NCBI GenBank assembly: GCA_024404395.1 | Contig: JAKSPZ010000018.1 | Location: 1 to 9,271, forward strand | Direction of reading: 5' to 3' | Source of the DNA: Clostridia bacterium | GTDB taxonomy: Bacteria; Bacillota; Clostridia; Christensenellales; Aristaeellaceae | DNA length: 9,271 bases | Shown here: positions 1 to 5,990 of the stretch, in pieces | How the letters are laid out: every line of letters starts with the position of its first letter | How positions within the stretch are numbered: the stretch's first letter is position 1 | Program-made: the position numbers and the translations under genes | The notes under the pieces: generated by a model | What the model was told of the DNA's origin: nothing | The model's input: the letters and a program-made list of their open reading frames with translations, nothing else | Database searches by the model: none

Positions 1-50
1 CGGTACCGCAGCGGCGTACCCGGCGATTGCGCAGCAATTGACGGGCGGAG
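1..50. repeat. Dispersed intergenic repeat, left copy
   Basis: Positions 1-48 align with 9222-9271 in the same orientation. They share the cores GGTACCGCA, GGCGTAC, CGGCGATTGC and GCAATTGACGGGCGG. The copy contains a small hairpin, ATTGC-GCA-GCAAT (26-38). A partial third copy of the 3' half lies at 8976-8992. The left copy continues into TGCAAAGGGAGCCACAGG (53-70), which recurs with changes at 8995-9012 and in inverted form near 9162-9175. No reading frame here looks like a gene. It is best described as a dispersed, palindrome-containing intergenic repeat of unknown family. Since it starts at base 1 it may be incomplete. Confidence 0.8.
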
Positions 51-84
51 CTTGCAAAGGGAGCCACAGGCGACAGCGACGAAT

Positions 85-119
85 AAAAAACAGACCGCAT
101 TGCTGCGGTCTGTTTTTTT
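85..119 (-). terminator. Intrinsic terminator of the importer operon (bidirectional)
   Basis: A perfect 10-bp stem (ACAGACCGCA at 90-99 with TGCGGTCTGT at 104-113) encloses the loop TTGC. An A-run lies on its left and seven T on its right. Read on the minus strand, the hairpin is followed by a run of U and sits just past the permease stop codon at 127. It is therefore the natural end of the importer transcript. The T-run at 113-119 lets it also stop plus-strand transcription entering from the left. Confidence 0.9.
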
Positions 120-126
120 GTTTGGC

Positions 127-1113
127 TTAGGCCTTGGCCTTGGCCTGGAAGGTGGCCATCAGGACGGCGAAGAACATCAGCAGAGCGCGGATGACGTACT
201 GAGTGTAGACGTCCACGTTCAGGATGGTCATGGCGTTGACGACGACGCCCAGGAACAGGACGCCCATCAGGGTGCCCCAGGGCTTACCGTGACCGCCGTT
301 CATGGAGGTACCGCCGATAACGACGGCGGAGATGACGTCAACTTCCCAGCCCTTACCGAAGGAGTAGGAACCGGATGCAACCTGTGCGGAGTGCATGAAG
401 GCTGCCAGGACGCACATGACCTGAACTGCGGAGAAGACGATGACCTTGGTGCTGAAGACGTGGATACCGCTCAGACGAGCCGCTTCGGTGTTGCCGCCGA
501 CGGCGTAAACGGAACGGCCGGTGGTGGTGTACTTCATGACGAAGTAGGCGATCAGGAAGACCACGATCAGGATGATTGCGGGGATCGGGATGGCGCCGAA
601 GGGGCTGGGAATGCGGCCGATACCGATCTGCAGGAACCACTGGGGGAATGCGTTTGCGATGGGGAAGCCTTCGCAGATCATACCTGCCAGACCGTACATC
701 AGGTTCAGAGAAGCCAGAGTGACGATGAAGGCGGGCATGTTGAACTTGTGCTGAGCGAAGGCATGGATGACACCCATGACAACAGCGGCGAGGACGGCGA
801 TGACCATACCGAGCAGGCAGGCCACGGTGACGCTCATGCCGGTTGCACCGGGCAGGTCACGGCAGCATCTTGCGACGATAACACCGGCGAGGGCGACCTG
901 AGAACCGACGGAAAGGTCGATCTGGCCGGAGATGATGACCATGGTCATACCGAAGGCGATAACACCCTTCAGCGCCTGGTTGCGCAGGATGTTCATGATG
1001 TTGTTCCAGGTAAGGAAGTTCTTGCTGGCGAACGACATGATGAGGACGAAAATGATCAGCAGGATCTCAATGATGTGGTCCAGCAGCATGATCTTTGCTT
1101 TATTCTTATTCAT
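127..1113 (-). CDS. Sugar ABC transporter permease (RbsC/MglC type, BPD_transp_2 family)
   Basis: This is the inner-membrane channel subunit of a CUT2-type sugar importer. It works with the double ATPase just upstream and with the binding protein of the same operon. The 328-residue protein is of normal family length and almost wholly hydrophobic, with about eight to ten membrane segments (for example near 12-29, 95-117, 176-194, 221-243 and 280-297). Family motifs are visible: GQIDLSVGS (63-71), TTTGRSVYAVGGN (196-208) followed by AARLSGI, and VIGGTSMNGGHGKPWGT (265-281). The start has an AGGAG ribosome binding site at 1124-1128. It lies 2 bases after the ATPase stop codon, so translation is probably coupled. 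A strong terminator follows. The substrate cannot be told from the permease. RbsC-like proteins carry ribose, galactose, xylose, autoinducer-2, inositol and others. Confidence 0.93.
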   Translation of the reverse strand: MNKNKAKIMLLDHIIEILLIIFVLIMSFASKNFLTWNNIMNILRNQALKGVIAFGMTMVIISGQIDLSVGSQVALAGVIVARCCRDLPGATGMSVTVACLLGMVIAVLAAVVMGVIHAFAQHKFNMPAFIVTLASLNLMYGLAGMICEGFPIANAFPQWFLQIGIGRIPSPFGAIPIPAIILIVVFLIAYFVMKYTTTGRSVYAVGGNTEAARLSGIHVFSTKVIVFSAVQVMCVLAAFMHSAQVASGSYSFGKGWEVDVISAVVIGGTSMNGGHGKPWGTLMGVLFLGVVVNAMTILNVDVYTQYVIRALLMFFAVLMATFQAKAKA

Positions 1114-1115
1114 TG

Positions 1116-2600
1116 TCAGTCATCTCCTATGCACATTGAGTAAAGCTCGGTAATGTTGGTATCTTCCGGTCTGATCTCGCCGACGATCTTGCCGCCGATC
1201 ATGATCAGGATGCGGTTGCAGACTTCCAGGAGCTCTTCGAGCTCGGAAGAAACGAAGACGGTGGAGATGCCGTGGCGGGACTGTTCCCACATGATCTCGA
1301 AGATCTGCTGCTTGGCGTTGACGTCAATACCGCGGGAAGGCTCGTCGTACATCATGATGGTGGGCTCGTTGTTCAGCCAGTTGCCGACAACGACCTTCTG
1401 CTGGTTACCGCCGGACAGGGAGGAGACGGGCGCCAGCACATCGGGGATCTTGATCTGCAGCTCGTCGATCTGCTTGTTGGCGGCGGCGATGCGCTTCTTG
1501 TTGTCCTCGACCCAACCGTTGGCGTTGCGCTCCAGAGAAGCGTAGCACAGGTTGTCGCGGATGGAGTGGCTCAGGATGAGGCCCTCGTTCTTGCGGTCTT
1601 CGGGGGTCAGGCCCAGACCCAGCTTCTTCATCTCGACGGGGCTGGAATGTGCCTTGGAGACCTTGCCGTTGACGGTGACGGTACCTGCGTCGCGGGGATC
1701 GGCGCCGAAGATGGACTTCAGCAGCTCGGTACGACCGGCACCCAGCATGCCCGCGATGCCCAGAACTTCGCCCTTGTGGAGGTCGAAGCTGACATTCTCG
1801 AACTTGCCCTTGCGGGTCAGGTTGCGGACTTCCATGATGACCTCTTCGCCGGCGACGACGTCATCGGGACGCTTGCGGATCTTGGTGTCACCGAACATCA
1901 TGGAGATGATCTCGGCGTTGGTGACATCCTTGGTCTCCACCTTGCCGATGTACTTGCCGTCGCGCAGAACGGTGACGGTGTCGCTGATCTGGGGAACTTC
2001 GTGGAGCTTATGGGAGATGTAGATGATGATGATGTCCTGCTTCTTCAGCTCGCGGACGACCTCGAACAGATGTTCGACTTCGTTGGAAGCGAGGGAAGAG
2101 GTGGGCTCGTCCAGCATCAGAACTTTGGGATTGAAGCTCATGGCCTTGGTGATCTCGACGACCTGGCACTGCCACATGCTCAGACGGGAGACGATCTGCT
2201 TGGGGTCGATATCGACGCCCATCTTTGCCAGCAGCTCGCTCGCCATGGTGTTGGCCTTTTTCCAGTCGATGCGGCCGTGAGTCTTGGGCATTCTGCCCAG
2301 GAAGATGTTCTCTGCGACAGACAGGGTGGGAACAAGGGACATCTCCTGATAGACCGTGGCAAAGCCATTGTGGTTGGCCTCGGAGGTGGACTTGAACAGC
2401 AGCTCTTTGTCGTCCAGATAGAACTTGCCATCGGTTGCCGTGATGGCGCCGGAGAAGCACTTGACCAGCGTGGACTTACCCGAACCGTTCTTGCCGAGCA
2501 GCGCATGGACCCTGCCGCTCTCGAACGAGGTGGTCACGCTATCCAGAGCAAGACAGCCGGGATACTGCTTGCTGATGGATTCCGTTCTCAAAACGCTCAT
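1116..2600 (-). CDS. Sugar ABC transporter ATP-binding protein, two fused NBDs (RbsA/MglA type)
   Basis: This cytoplasmic ATPase powers the sugar importer. Its 494 residues are two fused nucleotide-binding domains, the usual length for RbsA/MglA. NBD1 has Walker A GKNGSGKST (36-44), Q-loop Gln85, Walker B VLMLDEP (160-166) and the H-loop His197. Its signature reads LSMWQCQ (140-146), with Trp in place of the usual Gly. NBD2 has GMLGAGRTE (284-292), where Arg replaces the Walker A Lys, then LTPEDRKNEGL (331-341), an intact LSGGNQQ signature (395-401), MMYDEPSRGID (416-426) and SSELEE in place of an H-loop His. The NBD2 changes are normal for this family. The ATG has a modest AAAGG ribosome binding site about ten bases upstream. 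It follows a 220-base structured gap after the binding-protein gene and precedes the permease by 2 bases. Confidence 0.94.
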   Translation of the reverse strand: MSVLRTESISKQYPGCLALDSVTTSFESGRVHALLGKNGSGKSTLVKCFSGAITATDGKFYLDDKELLFKSTSEANHNGFATVYQEMSLVPTLSVAENIFLGRMPKTHGRIDWKKANTMASELLAKMGVDIDPKQIVSRLSMWQCQVVEITKAMSFNPKVLMLDEPTSSLASNEVEHLFEVVRELKKQDIIIIYISHKLHEVPQISDTVTVLRDGKYIGKVETKDVTNAEIISMMFGDTKIRKRPDDVVAGEEVIMEVRNLTRKGKFENVSFDLHKGEVLGIAGMLGAGRTELLKSIFGADPRDAGTVTVNGKVSKAHSSPVEMKKLGLGLTPEDRKNEGLILSHSIRDNLCYASLERNANGWVEDNKKRIAAANKQIDELQIKIPDVLAPVSSLSGGNQQKVVVGNWLNNEPTIMMYDEPSRGIDVNAKQQIFEIMWEQSRHGISTVFVSSELEELLEVCNRILIMIGGKIVGEIRPEDTNITELYSMCIGDD

Positions 2601-2629
2601 GTATGTTCAGCCTTTCTGCGTTTATTGAA

Positions 2630-2647
2630 GCCGACAACATTGTCGGC
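2630..2647 (-). promoter_or_regulatory. Inverted repeat in the ATPase leader
   Basis: GCCGACAA (2630-2637) and TTGTCGGC (2640-2647) are exact reverse complements separated by two bases. The element lies about 30 bases upstream of the ATPase start codon. It could fold as a hairpin near the ribosome binding site or serve as a protein-binding palindrome. No promoter-like hexamers close to it were convincing. Confidence 0.45.
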
Positions 2648-2778
2648 GATAATTGCATCTTTACGGAGGTTTCCTGTTTTCTTACATACAAGGCGGCCCT
2701 GCGGAAGGGACAGGCATCGAGAAGCCGCCGGTTCCGCAAGACCGCAATGCTGTGGGACGCTTTCGTCCTGTTGCAAGA

Positions 2779-2808
2779 ATACTGCGGGATCGGAAGATCC
2801 CGCAGTAT
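2779..2808 (-). terminator. Strong hairpin just after the binding-protein gene (attenuator or mRNA stabiliser)
   Basis: A perfect 13-bp stem (2779-2791 with 2796-2808) encloses a 4-base loop. It begins 12 bases past the stop codon of the binding-protein gene. On the minus strand the stem is followed by TTCTTGC rather than a clean U-run. A full intrinsic terminator is therefore unlikely. Partial termination, or protection of the upstream mRNA 3' end, fits better. Such hairpins are known after first-gene binding proteins (malE-type operons), where they leave the binding protein more abundant than the membrane parts. Confidence 0.7.
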
Positions 2809-2820
2809 AACGATCATCGA

Positions 2821-3801
2821 TTAGCCGATGGCATCGAAGCCGTTGTCAACACGCCATGCATTGACAGCGTCCTTGTCGCGAGCGGTCAGGATGATGCCGG
2901 GCAGATACTGGCACTTACCCTGGGTGTCGGAGACGTCTTCGCCACGGATGGCCTTGATCAGAGCGGTCATGGCGTTGTAGCCCTGGCCGTAGGGATCCTG
3001 TGCAACAACAGCCTGCAGGGGGCAGTTGTCATCGAGGATCATGGAAGAGATCTGGTCGGAGCCGTCGTGGCCGAAGACCAGGATCTGATCGGACAGACCG
3101 GCGTTCTGCACGGCCATAACGGAACCGATGGTGCCGCCGTCGTTAACGGTGATGATGACGTTAACTTCGGGATGTGCGGTGAGGATGCCGGAAGCGGTCT
3201 CAAGAGCGGTGTCCTGGAGCCATGCGTCCTGATCGGCAACGATCTCGTAGGTCAGGCCGGCCTCGTCCAGAGCGGCCAGATAGCCCTTAACGCGGTTGCC
3301 GGAGTTGTCGGGCAGCAGGGACTTGAACTGAACGATAGCGATCTTCAGCTCGGTGTCGGGCAGCTTTTCCTTGATGATCTCGGCGGCTTCCTGGCCGACG
3401 ATGTGGCAGTTGGTGTAGTCATCGGAGGTGTAGCCTGCAACGATGAAGCCAACGTCTGCGAGGTCGATGTTGGTCAGAGCAACCTTCATGCCCTGCTCGT
3501 CAGCGGCCTTCAGAGCTGCGGTGGAAGCAGCGCCGTTCAGGGGAGCGATGGCCAGACCGGCAACGCCCTGTGCGAGGTAGGTGTTGATGAGCTCGGTTTC
3601 CTTGGCCTGGTCATTGTTGGTGTTGTCGGTCAGGCAGGTGACGCCGGCTTCGGCGGCAGCATCCTGATAGCCCTTGGTCAGCATGTTCATGAACTGGTCG
3701 TCCTGGAAGACGATACCGGCGACGACGAAGTCTTCATCGGCGATGGCGACGACTGCGAACATCATTGCCAGAACGAGAAGCATAGAGAACAGTTTCTTCA
3801 T
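2821..3801 (-). CDS. Sugar ABC transporter substrate-binding protein (RbsB type, periplasmic-binding-protein-like fold I)
   Basis: This is the extracytoplasmic receptor of the importer, 326 residues, of normal family length. Residues 1-21 form a signal peptide (MKK, then a hydrophobic core, ending VVAIA before DEDF). There is no lipobox cysteine, unlike most Firmicute binding proteins. The mature part shows the RbsB pattern: an opening strand VAGIVFQDDQFMNML (27-41), GYQDAAAEAG (44-53), a long middle region, the VNDGGTIGSVMA hinge-side motif (219-230), and FGHDGSDQ (243-250), matching the usual GxDG ligand-contact turn. The start has a TAGGAGGG ribosome binding site 7 bases away (3809-3816). 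It is the first gene of the operon, followed by a strong hairpin that probably keeps its message most abundant. The ligand is likely a sugar or sugar-like compound, and its identity is not visible. Confidence 0.92.
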   Translation of the reverse strand: MKKLFSMLLVLAMMFAVVAIADEDFVVAGIVFQDDQFMNMLTKGYQDAAAEAGVTCLTDNTNNDQAKETELINTYLAQGVAGLAIAPLNGAASTAALKAADEQGMKVALTNIDLADVGFIVAGYTSDDYTNCHIVGQEAAEIIKEKLPDTELKIAIVQFKSLLPDNSGNRVKGYLAALDEAGLTYEIVADQDAWLQDTALETASGILTAHPEVNVIITVNDGGTIGSVMAVQNAGLSDQILVFGHDGSDQISSMILDDNCPLQAVVAQDPYGQGYNAMTALIKAIRGEDVSDTQGKCQYLPGIILTARDKDAVNAWRVDNGFDAIG

Positions 3802-3825
3802 TGAAATACCCTCCTACTTTTATTA

Positions 3826-3842
3826 TCTCCCTCTTCGGGAGA
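3826..3842 (-). promoter_or_regulatory. 5' leader hairpin of the binding-protein mRNA
   Basis: TCTCCC (3826-3831) pairs exactly with GGGAGA (3837-3842) around a 5-base loop, with more imperfect AT pairing outside. It lies between the predicted promoter and the ribosome binding site of the binding-protein gene, ending about 10 bases before that site. It could stabilise the 5' end of the transcript. It is too small to be called a known riboswitch. Confidence 0.5.
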
Positions 3843-3857
3843 ATAATTGCAATGCTT

Positions 3858-3885
3858 ATTATAACATTATTTTCCCTAAATGCAA
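3858..3885 (-). promoter_or_regulatory. Sigma-A-like promoter of the importer operon
   Basis: On the minus strand, TTGCAT (3880-3885) and a perfect TATAAT (3858-3863) are separated by 16 bases. The region is AT-rich. The predicted start of transcription is about 50 bases upstream of the binding-protein ATG. The -35 match is only partial, so the -10 box carries most of the evidence. Confidence 0.65.
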
Positions 3886-3923
3886 GCCCTATTTATGAAT
3901 TTGGGAGGACACAATTATGCAAG
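3880..3923. promoter_or_regulatory. Paired ATGCAAG direct repeats in the divergent control region
   Basis: ATGCAAG occurs at 3880-3886 and again at 3917-3923, 37 bases apart. TTGCAA variants lie at 3847-3852 and 3955-3960. One repeat overlaps the -35 of the importer promoter and the other sits just before the -35 of the plus-strand operon. This makes them candidate binding sites for a shared regulator. No regulator gene is present in the window, so the call is positional only. Confidence 0.35.
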
Positions 3924-3952
3924 TTGACTTTTTTAATGTCATAATATAAAAT
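3924..3952 (+). promoter_or_regulatory. Sigma-A-like promoter of the methyltransferase/mutarotase operon
   Basis: TTGACT (3924-3929) and TAAAAT (3947-3952) are separated by exactly 17 bases. Each hexamer matches five of six consensus positions. The expected transcript start is near 3959, about 35 bases upstream of the start codon, which has an AGAGG ribosome binding site at 3980-3984. It is divergent from the importer promoter. Confidence 0.7.
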
Positions 3953-3994
3953 GGTTGCAACAGTCAATAATTTATAATAAGAGGTAAAAACACC

Positions 3995-5059
3995 ATGATG
4001 ACGCCCCTTCAGCGCGTGCAGACCGTCCTGAACGGCGGTATGCCCGACCGTCTTCCCGTCCTTCCCCAGAGCTTCATGTTCGCCGCCGCCGACAACGGCA
4101 TGCCCATCGGCACCATCAACCGCGACGCCGCAAAGATGGCGCGCTGCCTCATGGACTGCCGCGAGAAGTACGGCTATGACGGCTGTATCCTCGACGTGGA
4201 CGACGCCTCCCTCGCCGAGGCCTGCGGCGCCAAGGTCATCTACCGCGACAACGACGTCGCCGTTGTGGACGAGGCCCATCCCCTGCTGGAGGAGCTCTCC
4301 GATATCGATAACCTGAAGCTGCCCGATCCCTATTCCTCCGCCCGACTCCCCGTTTGGCTGGAGACCACCGAGCGCATGCTGTCGGAGGTTGGCAAGGACG
4401 TCTTCATCATGGGCCGCGCCGACCAGGGCCCCTTCGACCTGCTGTGCCTGCTCCGCGGTCCGCAGGAGTTCATGATGGACCTCATCGACGAGGAGCCCGA
4501 AGTGATCGCCCACGCCATGGAATGGGCGACGGAAGCCCACGTCCGCTTTGCCCGCGCCATGCTGAAACTGGGCGCCCACGCCACCAGCATGGGCGATTCC
4601 TACGCAAGCCCCAACCTCATCTCCGCCAAGTTCTACCGTCAGTTCGCCAAGCCCTATGAGCAGATGGTGGTGGACGCCGTCCGCGACCTGCCCGGCGCCT
4701 ATTCCATCCACATCTGCGGCGACACCACCCTCATCTTTGACGACATGAAGGATCTCCGTCCCGACATCATGGAGCTGGACTGGAAGGCCGACATGGGCGT
4801 GGCCCGCAAGGTCCTTCCCGACAGCGTCACCCTCATGGGCAACATCGATCCCTCCGACCCGCTGGTGCTGGGCACTCCCGAAAAGGTCCGTGCACAGGTG
4901 AAGGAAATGGTGGAGAAGACCCGCGGACGCAAGCTCATCATCTCCTCCGGCTGCGCCATGGGCGCCAACACCAAGCCCGAAAACATGCGGGCGCTGGTGG
5001 AATCCGCCGCCCTGTACGCCACGGCCGAGCAGCTGGAAGCTTTGCAGGCGGGTGAATGA
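3995..5059 (+). CDS. URO-D-family protein, probable methylcobamide-type methyltransferase
   Basis: This 354-residue protein has the uroporphyrinogen decarboxylase fold (URO-D family). Supporting motifs are MGRADQGPFDLLCLLRG (139-155), DSYASPNLIS (201-210), FYRQFAKPYEQ (213-223) and MGNIDP (281-286). His239 and Cys241 (in HICGD) and Cys320 (in SSGCAMG) reproduce the HxC...C pattern. In the MtaA/MtbA branch this pattern binds zinc and moves a methyl group between a corrinoid protein and a thiol. A role in corrinoid-linked methyl transfer is therefore more likely than heme synthesis. No heme gene is nearby. No corrinoid protein or substrate methyltransferase is in the window either, so acceptor and donor are unknown. 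The gene is divergent from a sugar importer and overlaps a mutarotase gene, which points to sugar-linked metabolism. The ATG at 3995 is preferred because of its ribosome binding site. The Met at codon 2 is a possible alternative. Confidence 0.85.
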   Translation: MMTPLQRVQTVLNGGMPDRLPVLPQSFMFAAADNGMPIGTINRDAAKMARCLMDCREKYGYDGCILDVDDASLAEACGAKVIYRDNDVAVVDEAHPLLEELSDIDNLKLPDPYSSARLPVWLETTERMLSEVGKDVFIMGRADQGPFDLLCLLRGPQEFMMDLIDEEPEVIAHAMEWATEAHVRFARAMLKLGAHATSMGDSYASPNLISAKFYRQFAKPYEQMVVDAVRDLPGAYSIHICGDTTLIFDDMKDLRPDIMELDWKADMGVARKVLPDSVTLMGNIDPSDPLVLGTPEKVRAQVKEMVEKTRGRKLIISSGCAMGANTKPENMRALVESAALYATAEQLEALQAGE

Positions 5060-5937
5060 CCGTGCGATATACCATTGAAAACGATCATCTGACCGTCTCC
5101 GCCGACAGTCTCGGCGCGCAGCTGGCGTCGATCCGATCCAAGGACGGCATCGAATATCTGTGGCAGGGCGATCCTGCCTTCTGGAGCGACCGCGCGCTGA
5201 ACATCTTCCCCTATGTGGCGCGGCTCACGGAGAACAGCTATTATATGGACGGGGAAAAGCATGAGATGGGCATCCACGGCTTTGCCGCGCAGTCTGAGTT
5301 CGCGCTCACCGAACACAGCGGCGATGCCATGACGCTGACCCTCACGGACTCCCCCGCCACCTATCGCCAATATCCCCGCCGCTTCCGCTTCTCCGTGCGC
5401 TATGCGCTGAAGGGGAATGTGCTGGAGACGCGTTATATCGTCGAGAATCTTGATGAAAGGACGATGTATTTCGGGCTGGGCGGGCATCCCGGGTTCAATG
5501 TGCCCATGGGCGACGGCGGGAAGTTTGAGGATTATCGGCTGCGGTTCGATACGCCCTGCAAGCCCATGCGCGTCCACACCACCCCCGCTTGTTATTTGGA
5601 TGACAAGGACGTCCCCTATCCGCTGGAAGAGGATCGCCTGCTGCCGCTGCGGCACGATCTGTTCGACGAGGATGCCGTCATCCTGCGTGAGATGAGCCGA
5701 AAGGTCACGCTGGAGAATGTGGCGACGGGGCGGTATGTCACCGTTTCCTACCCGCAGATGCCCTATCTCGGCATCTGGCACTGGCCGAAGAAGCCCGCCC
5801 CCTACCTCTGCATCGAGCCCTGGTGCTCCCTCCCCTCCCACCAGGATGAGGTCGCTGTGTTCGAAGATCAGAAGGATCTGATCCGCTTGGGCGCAGGCGA
5901 GACCTATACCAATGTCTGGACGATCGAAATGGGATAA
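5056..5937 (+). CDS. Aldose 1-epimerase family protein (LacX-like mutarotase)
   Basis: This cytoplasmic enzyme of the galactose-mutarotase superfamily is expected to interconvert alpha and beta anomers of a sugar. It has 293 residues, the length of the LacX-like subgroup and shorter than classical GalM. Visible landmarks are NIFPYVARL (49-57), HGFA with His74, GGHPGFNVP with His144 (142-150), and CIEPWCSLP with Glu254 (252-260). The two histidines and the glutamate correspond to the usual acid and base residues of the superfamily. The start codon overlaps the stop of the upstream gene in an ATGA arrangement, so the two are translationally coupled and should act in one pathway. The exact sugar is not shown, and LacX-like members are often of unknown specificity. 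Confidence 0.9.
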   Translation: MTVRYTIENDHLTVSADSLGAQLASIRSKDGIEYLWQGDPAFWSDRALNIFPYVARLTENSYYMDGEKHEMGIHGFAAQSEFALTEHSGDAMTLTLTDSPATYRQYPRRFRFSVRYALKGNVLETRYIVENLDERTMYFGLGGHPGFNVPMGDGGKFEDYRLRFDTPCKPMRVHTTPACYLDDKDVPYPLEEDRLLPLRHDLFDEDAVILREMSRKVTLENVATGRYVTVSYPQMPYLGIWHWPKKPAPYLCIEPWCSLPSHQDEVAVFEDQKDLIRLGAGETYTNVWTIEMG

Positions 5938-5950
5938 ACCGCGAGAATAA

Positions 5951-5987
5951 CAAACAGCCGAAAGCGCAATGCTTTCGGCTGTATTTG
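5951..5987. terminator. Shared bidirectional terminator between convergent operons
   Basis: A perfect 12-bp stem (5954-5965 with 5971-5982) encloses the loop GCAAT. It is flanked by AACAAA on the left and ATTTGTT on the right. It sits between the stop of the epimerase gene (plus) and the stop of the FtsX-type gene (minus), so it can serve both. The U-tracts are short and interrupted on both strands. Confidence 0.8.
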
Positions 5988-5990
5988 TTG

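Larger units (their letters stand above)
2601..2820 (-). other. Structured intercistronic gap between binding protein and ATPase genes
   Basis: This 220-base gap inside the operon carries no convincing gene. A 92-codon open frame crosses it but has no family features and runs into the ATPase gene. Besides the two hairpins annotated separately, smaller complementary segments are visible: GGACG/CGTCC with a 4-base loop (2755-2768), GCGGAA/TTCCGC (2701-2706 with 2732-2737) and GGCGGC/GCCGCC (2692-2697 with 2724-2729). Several of these pairings overlap and could be alternatives. I do not recognise a known riboswitch class in it. It may tune expression of the ATPase and permease relative to the binding protein. 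Confidence 0.5.

Noticed and set aside
1272..2810. A 512-codon plus-strand open frame opposite the sugar ATPase gene
   Set aside because: It is the mirror of the double-NBD coding sequence. Its composition is typical of an antisense frame and it has no recognisable domain.
2539..2817. A 92-codon minus-strand frame in the gap between binding protein and ATPase genes
   Set aside because: It has no ribosome binding site at its start, runs through strong hairpins and continues out of frame into the ATPase gene.
2653..3804. A 383-codon plus-strand open frame opposite the binding-protein gene
   Set aside because: The minus-strand frame has a signal peptide, a ribosome binding site and family motifs. 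The plus frame has none of these.
3973..3978. A TATAAT just before the methyltransferase start, as a second promoter
   Set aside because: No -35 hexamer lies at a suitable distance, and transcription from it would start at about the ribosome binding site. It is more likely part of the AT-rich leader.
3995..5059. Annotation as HemE, uroporphyrinogen decarboxylase of heme synthesis
   Set aside because: The protein carries the His-x-Cys and downstream Cys zinc ligands of the methyltransferase branch, and the neighbours are sugar-transport and mutarotase genes rather than heme genes.
4699..5841. A 380-codon minus-strand open frame opposite the epimerase gene and the end of the methyltransferase gene
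   Set aside because: It spans two coupled plus-strand genes with clear motifs and shows no domain of its own.
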